From Halapricum desulfuricans (lineage in GTDB: Archaea; Halobacteriota; Halobacteria; Halobacteriales; Haloarculaceae): a DNA stretch of 64,000 nucleotides. The notes beneath the pieces were generated by a model. The model worked only from the letters and a program-made list of their open reading frames with translations, did not search any database and was not told the DNA's origin. The translations under genes and the position numbers were made by a program. Location of the stretch: assembly GCF_017094465.1 (NCBI RefSeq), contig NZ_CP064791.1, forward strand, positions 1,736,001 to 1,800,000, read 5' to 3'. Below, in pieces: positions 58,873 to 64,000 of this stretch (position 1 is the stretch's first letter; every line of letters starts with the position of its first letter).

Positions 58873-59496
58873 ATGGCCGCATACGGCCGGCCGTCACTTC
58901 GAGATCTGTTCGACGAGTCGCCGACGCCGCACATCGCGCATCCGCCCCGGACCCATCACCGTGATTTCTACGTCGCCACCGACGGGTCCCTTCGGGACGA
59001 CGGGGGCGGACTCGGCGTCGTCATCGAGACGCGCGACGGCGAGCGCGTCGACCGACTCTCGCTTGACCACACTGTCTCTGACAACAACGTCGCGGAATAT
59101 CGGGCGTTGCACCTCGGACTGGACGTGCTCGCCGATCGCACGCCGTCCGACGCTCGCGTTGGTGTGCTCGTCGATCACGACCAGCTGGCCAGCAACGTCA
59201 ACGCCGCGGTGCTGGACGCCTGTCGATCGACAGCCCCGTCACCCCATCAGCTCGTGATCCCGCCGGCGACGACTCACCACTGGCGTGGCATCCGTGCTCG
59301 GATCAACGGGTTCGACGAGATCCGCGCGGCACGGATCGCGAGCGCTGACAACCCCGCCCACCCGCTCGCAAACGCACCCGGGGAATACGGACACGTCAAC
59401 GACGGCCCAGACCGATGCATCCGACCTGACCCGATCTCCTCGTCCGATCGGCCGATCCCGCCGCCGTCGCGTTCGGATCGCGGTGCGAGCGACTGA
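58873..59496 (+). CDS. Ribonuclease H-like protein
   Basis: A 207-residue protein with an RNase HI fold. Acidic residues of the active site appear as Asp37 in VATDGSL, Glu75 in NNVAEYRAL, Asp101 in VLVDHDQ and Asp159 in ASADNPAHPLAN. This is the archaeal/bacterial RNase HI arrangement that cuts RNA in RNA-DNA hybrids. An N-terminal piece (SLRDLFDESPTPHIAHPP) and a Pro/Ser/Arg-rich C-terminal tail flank the domain. The ATG at 58873 is used; upstream codons run antisense to the CBS gene. Activity is likely but not shown. Confidence 0.82.
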   Translation: MAAYGRPSLRDLFDESPTPHIAHPPRTHHRDFYVATDGSLRDDGGGLGVVIETRDGERVDRLSLDHTVSDNNVAEYRALHLGLDVLADRTPSDARVGVLVDHDQLASNVNAAVLDACRSTAPSPHQLVIPPATTHHWRGIRARINGFDEIRAARIASADNPAHPLANAPGEYGHVNDGPDRCIRPDPISSSDRPIPPPSRSDRGASD

Positions 59497-59613
59497 TCGT
59501 TCGGGACACGGGCCAATCCGGCGAATCGACGTGGCCGATGGCTCCCGTCGTACGGCAGACCGAGTTCTGATCGGTTCAAAACGCGCGAAAAAGCGTTAGA
59601 CGGGGCCGACCGA

Positions 59614-60786
59614 TCAGTTCCCGGTCGAATCGCTATCGGATCCGTCGCCCGTCTCGTTGAACTCCTCCGAGCCGGGCATCTCGGCGTCCATCTCGTCGAT
59701 GACTTCGTCGGGATCTTTGATCTCGGTGTCGTCGGCGCCCTGTTTGACCGCCTGGGCCTGTTCTTCCATCTCCTCGACGTCGACCTCGGCCTCCTGGTCG
59801 ATCTGTCCGAGGATCTCCTCGATGTCGTCCAGCCCGAGCATCTCGCGGGTCGCCTTGTCGAACTCCATTCCTTCGAGTTCGTGACCGTCTGTTTTGGTGT
59901 CGCTACCCGTGAGATGTTTGCCGTAGCGGCCGACAAGCGAGGTGAGTTCCTGGGGCAGGACGAACTTCGTCGACTCGCCCTTGCCGATCTCCTCCAGAGT
60001 CTCCATCCCGCGCTCGATGACGGCACGTTCACCCATCGATTCGGCGGATTTCGCCCGCAGCACCGTCGAGATAGCGTCACCCTGGGCTTCGAGGATCTGA
60101 CTCTGCTTTTCACCCTGCGCGCGGATGATGTTGGACTGCTTTTCACCCTGGGCCTGCTCGACGGCGGAGCGCCGTTCACCCTGGGCTTCGAGAATCATCG
60201 CACGGCGGCGACGTTCCGCGGAGGTCTGCTGTTCCATGGCCTGCTGGACGTCCTTGCTCGGGTTGACTTCCCGAACCTCGACGCTCTCGACGCGGATCCC
60301 CCACTCGTCGGTGGGTTCGTCCAGCTCTTTGCGGATCTTCGCGTTGATCTCCTGTCGTTTGTTGAGCGTATCGTCCAGTTCCATGTCGCCCAGCACCGCC
60401 CGCAACGTCGTCTGGGCGAGATTCGAGACTGCACGCTTGTAGTCGTCGACCTGCAGGTACGCTTTCTTCGCGTCCATGACCTTGATGTAGACGACCGCGT
60501 CGGCGGTCACCGGCGAGTTGTCGCGGGTGATCGCCTCCTGGCGCGGCACGTCCAGGGTCTGGGTCCGCATATCGAACGTGTGTGTATTCGAGACGAACGG
60601 CGGGACGAACGCGATGCCCGGCTCCAGGAGCTTCCGGTACTCCCCCAAGACGGTCAGCGCTTTCTTCTCAGTAGCATCCGTGATGACGACCATCTGCCAG
60701 ACGACGGCGACAGCGACGGCCAAAATGATGAGGCCGACAAGTGCCAGACCGCCCCCCAACAACTGTAGCGGGACCAGTGCAAACAT
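59614..60786 (-). CDS. SPFH/band 7 (stomatin-like) membrane protein
   Basis: A 390-residue protein. One N-terminal membrane helix (about 8-32) is followed by the SPFH domain (LEPGIAFVPPFVSNTHTFDMRTQTLDVP, TRDNSPVTADAVVYIKVMD, NLAQTTLRAVLGDMELDDTL). A long coiled-coil helix then repeats the pattern ILEAQGE / AQGEKQS four times (about 196-240), and the last 90 residues are a strongly acidic tail. Stomatins scaffold membrane microdomains. The NfeD gene just upstream on the same strand is the classical partner, often cleaved or bound by stomatin-linked systems. Confidence 0.94.
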   Translation of the reverse strand: MFALVPLQLLGGGLALVGLIILAVAVAVVWQMVVITDATEKKALTVLGEYRKLLEPGIAFVPPFVSNTHTFDMRTQTLDVPRQEAITRDNSPVTADAVVYIKVMDAKKAYLQVDDYKRAVSNLAQTTLRAVLGDMELDDTLNKRQEINAKIRKELDEPTDEWGIRVESVEVREVNPSKDVQQAMEQQTSAERRRRAMILEAQGERRSAVEQAQGEKQSNIIRAQGEKQSQILEAQGDAISTVLRAKSAESMGERAVIERGMETLEEIGKGESTKFVLPQELTSLVGRYGKHLTGSDTKTDGHELEGMEFDKATREMLGLDDIEEILGQIDQEAEVDVEEMEEQAQAVKQGADDTEIKDPDEVIDEMDAEMPGSEEFNETGDGSDSDSTGN

Positions 60787-60875
60787 GCGTCCGGGCCTTC
60801 GGCCGACCAGGTAAAAAGTGTTCGGTGACCATCACACTCGACCGCTATCGACCGATTGCCTGCGACAGCGATCGG

Positions 60876-61433
60876 TTACGCTACTTCGGGGTCCGGTTCG
60901 CGGTCGCCGTCGTCACGTTCCCGGGCGAGTTCGCGGTCGATCTCGTCTTCCTCCAGATCCTCGAAGTTCTCGACGGTCAGGACGTTGCCGCCGCCGGGAT
61001 CGACAACGATGATTTCGGTCCCCTCTTCGATCTCACCGCTGAGCGCGCGAGCCTGATAGTTGGGGTTGAACCCACCCTCGTCGAGCTTGACCTCGCCGCT
61101 GGTCTCGGTGACGCGTGCGGTGACGCGACCGGTCTTCCCCTGCAGCGAGTCCGAGTCGCTCGTCCGTGCCGTCCCTTTCCCCCCGTAGATATCGAACTCC
61201 CGATAGCCGTAGAGAGCTGCTCCACCGATGAGCATAACCGTCACAGCCAGCACGAACATCGTCGCGATCGCACCGAGCGAGCCGGGCAACGCCAGGCCGA
61301 CCAGCCCGGCGCCGAGCAGCGCGATCCCGAGAACGATGAAATGCGCCCCGGGGACGAACGCCTCGGCGATGACGAGTCCGGCACCAGCCAGTAACAGGAG
61401 CGTCGACAGGCCGAAACCGAGCCACTCAACCAT
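60876..61433 (-). CDS. NfeD-like membrane protein
   Basis: A 185-residue short NfeD. Three or four hydrophobic helices (about 5-80) have the pattern LLAGAGLVIAEAFVPGAHFIVLGIALL. The C-terminal OB-fold reads LQGKTGRVTARVTETSGEVKLDEG and GTEIIVVDPGGGNVLTVENF. The Ser protease domain of long NfeD proteins is absent. It lies 89 bases upstream of the SPFH gene, in the pairing seen in many genomes, and 40 bases after a small membrane-anchored protein gene. The ATG at 61431-61433 is used rather than the polar upstream frame. Confidence 0.92.
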   Translation of the reverse strand: MVEWLGFGLSTLLLLAGAGLVIAEAFVPGAHFIVLGIALLGAGLVGLALPGSLGAIATMFVLAVTVMLIGGAALYGYREFDIYGGKGTARTSDSDSLQGKTGRVTARVTETSGEVKLDEGGFNPNYQARALSGEIEEGTEIIVVDPGGGNVLTVENFEDLEEDEIDRELARERDDGDREPDPEVA

Positions 61434-61473
61434 ATAGATCCGTTCGGCTTCCGACTGGATAATCCTTCGGTCC

Positions 61474-61770
61474 CTACGGTCCCGCACCGGCCAGGTAGAA
61501 CTGCAGGAAAAACGCGAGCGCCAGCAGGACGCCGACGATCAAAAACAGGACGTTCTCGAACGCCGGCGACCCGGTCTCGATGACCTCGCTGTCGCTGGTC
61601 GGGGAGCCGAAGACGTTGCCCTCGACCGCGCTCTGATCGTCGTCCAGGTCAGAGAGAGAAAACCGCCACTCGCCGGAGGTGTCGCCGTCGTCCACAACAT
61701 CGCCGCCGTTGCCCTCGCTCTCGTCCATATCGTCGGCACCGAACTCCCAATCAGACTCGTCGTCAGCCAT
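61474..61770 (-). CDS. Acidic tail-anchored protein (DUF7312 type)
   Basis: A 98-residue protein. The first 70 residues are almost all Asp, Glu, Gly and Ser with the short motif SGEWRFSLSDL. One C-terminal membrane helix (VLFLIVGVLLALAFFLQFYL) anchors it. I associate it with haloarchaeal DUF7312. Function unknown. It is encoded on the same strand as, and between, metG and the NfeD-SPFH pair, so it may be part of that membrane unit. The ATG at 61768-61770 is used. Confidence 0.82.
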   Translation of the reverse strand: MADDESDWEFGADDMDESEGNGGDVVDDGDTSGEWRFSLSDLDDDQSAVEGNVFGSPTSDSEVIETGSPAFENVLFLIVGVLLALAFFLQFYLAGAGP

Positions 61771-61823
61771 ACGGGAACCAACGAGTTCAGTACCAAAAGG
61801 ACTGGCGCTGCTGGGAGTGTGCG

Positions 61824-63920
61824 CTACTGGATGCGCATGCCAACCGGCGCGTCGTCGTGCGTCGTCAGCAGGTCGGCCTCGTCGCCGGCGGCCAGAATCA
61901 TCCCGTTCGATTCGAACCCGAACAGCTCGGCTTGCTCCATGTTCGCCAGCAGGATTATTTTCGTGCCGGGCAGCTCCTTGAGGTCGTGAAGTTGCTTGAT
62001 TCCGGCGACGACCTGTCGGGTCTCGACGCCGATGTCGACCTCCAGACGGACGAGCTTGTCCGAATCCTCGATCGGTTCCGCTGTCTCGATGCGGCCGACG
62101 CGCATGTCGATCCCTTCGAAGTCATCGAAACTGATCCGGTCTTCGACGAGCGGCTCCAGATCCATATCCCCGGATTGGTCTCCGTCAGTGTCGTCACTTT
62201 CGGTTTCCGCGTCGTCTTCCGCTGTTGCCTCCTCGACGCGCGCTTCGAGCTTCTCGTTGAGCTGTTCGACTCGGTCCGCCTCGATCTTCTCGAACAACTC
62301 GTCGGGCTCGCCGAAGGTCTCGGGCGGAGCGTCGTGAACGGCCTCGGTGGTCGTCTCGTGGACGCTGCCGCCCTCGCCGAGTTGGTCCCAAAGCTGCTGG
62401 GCCTTGCCGGGCGTGAGCGGCTCCAGCAAGATCGCGAGTGCCTTCGCGACCTGGACGCAGTCACGGATGACCTGCGCGGCCTGTTTGGGATCTTCATCGG
62501 TGAGCTTCCAGGGCTCGTTGCGCTGGATGTACTCGTTGCCGAAAGCCGCCAGCTCCACTGCAGCTTGACCCGCCTTGCGGATCGAGTAGTCGTTGATCGC
62601 CTCGCGGTAGGCGTCTACGGCTTCGTCGATCCGGTCGCTGACTTCCCCGGACACGTCCGCGTCGGGCGTCCCGTCGAAGTTCCGATGGGCGAAGAGCAAC
62701 GACCGATAGAGGAAGTTCCCGACCGTGCCGACCAGTTCACCGTTGACGCGCTCGCGGAACTTCGACCACGAGAAGTCCACGTCTTGCTGGAAGCCGCCGT
62801 TGGTGGCAAGATAGTACCGCAGCAGGTCCTCGTGGAACCCTTCTTCCAGGTACTCACGCGCCCAGACTGCCCGGTTGCGCGAGGTCGAGAATCCCTTTCC
62901 ATTCAGCGTCATAAACCCGCTGGCCATCACGGACCGGGGTGCGTTGTAGCCCGCGACCTTCAACATTGCCGGCCAGAAGATGGTGTGATGCTGGATGATA
63001 TCCCGGCCGATGATGTGAACGATCTCGCCGTCCGATTTCCAGGCCTCTTCCCAGTCGTATACGTCCGGACCGACCTGCTCGGTGTACTGCTTGGTCGAGG
63101 CGATGTACTCGATGGGCGCGTCGACCCAGACGTACAGGACGAGATCCTCCGCGCTCGATTCGTCGTCACCGTCGATTTCGGGATAGTCAAAGCCCCAGTC
63201 GAGATCGCGGGTGATACACCAGTCCTGCAGGCCGTCCTCGATCCACTGGCGGGGCTGGTTACGGGCGTTAGGCGTCCCCTCTAGGCCGTCGAGGAACTCG
63301 GTGAGATACTCCGAGAGTTCCGAGACCTCGAAGAACTTGTGCGTGCGATCGCGGTACTCGGCGCGATTGCCCGAGATCGTCGAGACGGGGTCCTCGATCT
63401 CGCCGGGTTCGAGATGGCGGCCGCACCCCTCGTCACACTCGTCGCCGCGGGCCGTCGCCCCGCAGTACGGACAGGTCCCCTCGACGTATCGGTCGGGGAG
63501 GGGCTGATCGTCCTCGGGGTCCCAGGCGACCTTGATCTCCTTCTCGTAGATGTACCCTTCCGCTTCGAGTTCGCGAACGATCTCGTGGGTCAGCTCGCGG
63601 TTGGTCTCCTGGTGGGTGTGGCCGTAGTGGTCGAACTCGACCGCGAACTTCGGGAACGTCTCCTTGTACTGCTCGTGATATTCGAGGGCGAATTCCTCGG
63701 GATCGACGCCCTCCTGGATGGACTGGACGGCGATGGGCGTGCCGTGCATGTCCGACCCGCAGACGAAGGCGGTCTGCTGACCCAGTTTCTCCAGGGCGCG
63801 ACTGAACACGTCGCCGCCGACGTAGGTCCGGAGGTGGCCGATGTGCAGGTCGCCGTTGGCGTAGGGCAACCCGCAGGTCACCACCGCGGGCTCGTCGGTC
63901 GGAAACTCCTCGTGGCTCAT
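61824..63920 (-). CDS. metG: Methionyl-tRNA synthetase
   Basis: A 698-residue class I synthetase. HIGH at 26-29 (DLHIGHLRT) and the modified KMSKS loop GKGFSTSRNR are present, the latter a form seen in archaeal enzymes. A zinc-binding insert has Cys150, 153, 162 and 166. The anticodon-binding helical domain is at about 410-560, and an acidic linker follows. The C-terminal 100 residues form an EMAP-like tRNA-binding domain (FDDFEGIDMRVGRIETAEPI), fused here as in many archaea and bacteria. The ATG at 63918-63920 is chosen; the longer frame upstream is a poor leader. Confidence 0.97.
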   Translation of the reverse strand: MSHEEFPTDEPAVVTCGLPYANGDLHIGHLRTYVGGDVFSRALEKLGQQTAFVCGSDMHGTPIAVQSIQEGVDPEEFALEYHEQYKETFPKFAVEFDHYGHTHQETNRELTHEIVRELEAEGYIYEKEIKVAWDPEDDQPLPDRYVEGTCPYCGATARGDECDEGCGRHLEPGEIEDPVSTISGNRAEYRDRTHKFFEVSELSEYLTEFLDGLEGTPNARNQPRQWIEDGLQDWCITRDLDWGFDYPEIDGDDESSAEDLVLYVWVDAPIEYIASTKQYTEQVGPDVYDWEEAWKSDGEIVHIIGRDIIQHHTIFWPAMLKVAGYNAPRSVMASGFMTLNGKGFSTSRNRAVWAREYLEEGFHEDLLRYYLATNGGFQQDVDFSWSKFRERVNGELVGTVGNFLYRSLLFAHRNFDGTPDADVSGEVSDRIDEAVDAYREAINDYSIRKAGQAAVELAAFGNEYIQRNEPWKLTDEDPKQAAQVIRDCVQVAKALAILLEPLTPGKAQQLWDQLGEGGSVHETTTEAVHDAPPETFGEPDELFEKIEADRVEQLNEKLEARVEEATAEDDAETESDDTDGDQSGDMDLEPLVEDRISFDDFEGIDMRVGRIETAEPIEDSDKLVRLEVDIGVETRQVVAGIKQLHDLKELPGTKIILLANMEQAELFGFESNGMILAAGDEADLLTTHDDAPVGMRIQ

Positions 63921-64000
63921 ACCCGTTGTTATCGCTATTCGGGACAAAAACCCGCTGGTTTGCCACGCCGAGACGGTACCCAACACGTGCCGCTGCACAC
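63921..64000. other. Region upstream of metG at the window edge
   Basis: Eighty bases precede metG. They include GGACAAAAAC and TATTCGGG on the plus strand, whose complement could carry the promoter. No gene or clear motif can be called before the window ends. Confidence 0.3.

Noticed and set aside
59881-60768. A long plus-strand frame antisense to the SPFH gene
   Set aside because: No recognisable motif; the minus-strand SPFH domain and its paired NfeD gene are clear.

Overview
The window is a haloarchaeal (class Halobacteria) chromosome segment. It is GC-rich with strong G/C preference at third codon positions, and the proteins are very acidic. Many genes have a TATA-like box about 26-30 bases before the start codon, which is the layout of leaderless mRNAs. 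Marker genes are archaeal: phosphomevalonate decarboxylase, GTP cyclohydrolase III, CDC48, aMBF1, SBDS, archaetidylserine decarboxylase, a class II tRNA-Leu and a haloarchaeal HPr/enzyme I pair. Genus cannot be fixed from sequence reading alone. I see no insertion sequence, integrase, CRISPR array, rRNA or replication origin. This is mostly ordinary core genome in short operons.

Layout. 0-4.4 kb: tRNA-Thr(UGU), an acetyltransferase, a CBS/zinc-ribbon protein, GTP cyclohydrolase III and a TAT-lipoprotein esterase. 4.5-9.1 kb: a MOSC protein, a GHMP-family protein, a PAP2 phosphatase and an oligopeptide-type binding lipoprotein that appears circularly permuted. 9.3-14.6 kb: RtcB-like ligase, glutamate dehydrogenase, archaetidylserine decarboxylase, hisB, MFS permease. 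15-25 kb: enolase with a possible small ORF in front, a DMT permease, an HTH regulator with palindromic sites, tyrA, an Rsm22-like methyltransferase, mptE-folP, a creatininase-family protein and UPF0212. 25-29 kb: OGG1-type glycosylase, tRNA-Leu(GAG) with a tandem repeat of its own 3' end, aMBF1, HAD phosphatase, panB. 29-35.7 kb: a small DUF7127-type protein coupled to CDC48, leuB, then pfkB-HPr-enzyme I without EII genes. 35.7-43 kb: triple-repeat DUF4397 lipoprotein, a winged-helix/membrane pair, SBDS, small haloarchaeal proteins, UppS. 43-51 kb: hemA, DUF502, HD hydrolase, LysE exporter, PAC2 protein, an RNA m5C methyltransferase with a separate partner, phosphomevalonate decarboxylase. 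51-64 kb: coiled-coil protein, DUF373, DUF371, endonuclease III, flippase-like protein and glycosyltransferase, DMT permease with CBS protein, RNase H, SPFH-NfeD pair, methionyl-tRNA synthetase.

Shared themes are cofactor synthesis (GTP cyclohydrolase III and a creatininase-family deformylase candidate for F420/flavin; MptE and dihydropteroate synthase for folate; panB for CoA; hemA for heme), lipid synthesis (mvaD, UppS, asd), translation and RNA (metG, RtcB, SBDS, Rsm22-like, m5C methyltransferase, tRNAs) and DNA repair (OGG1, endonuclease III).

The observations most worth a second look are the apparent circular permutation of the binding protein, the duplicated tRNA-Leu 3' end with hairpins, several palindromes placed at leaderless promoters, and a 57-codon ORF overlapping the enolase start. 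No wholly new multi-gene system is evident.
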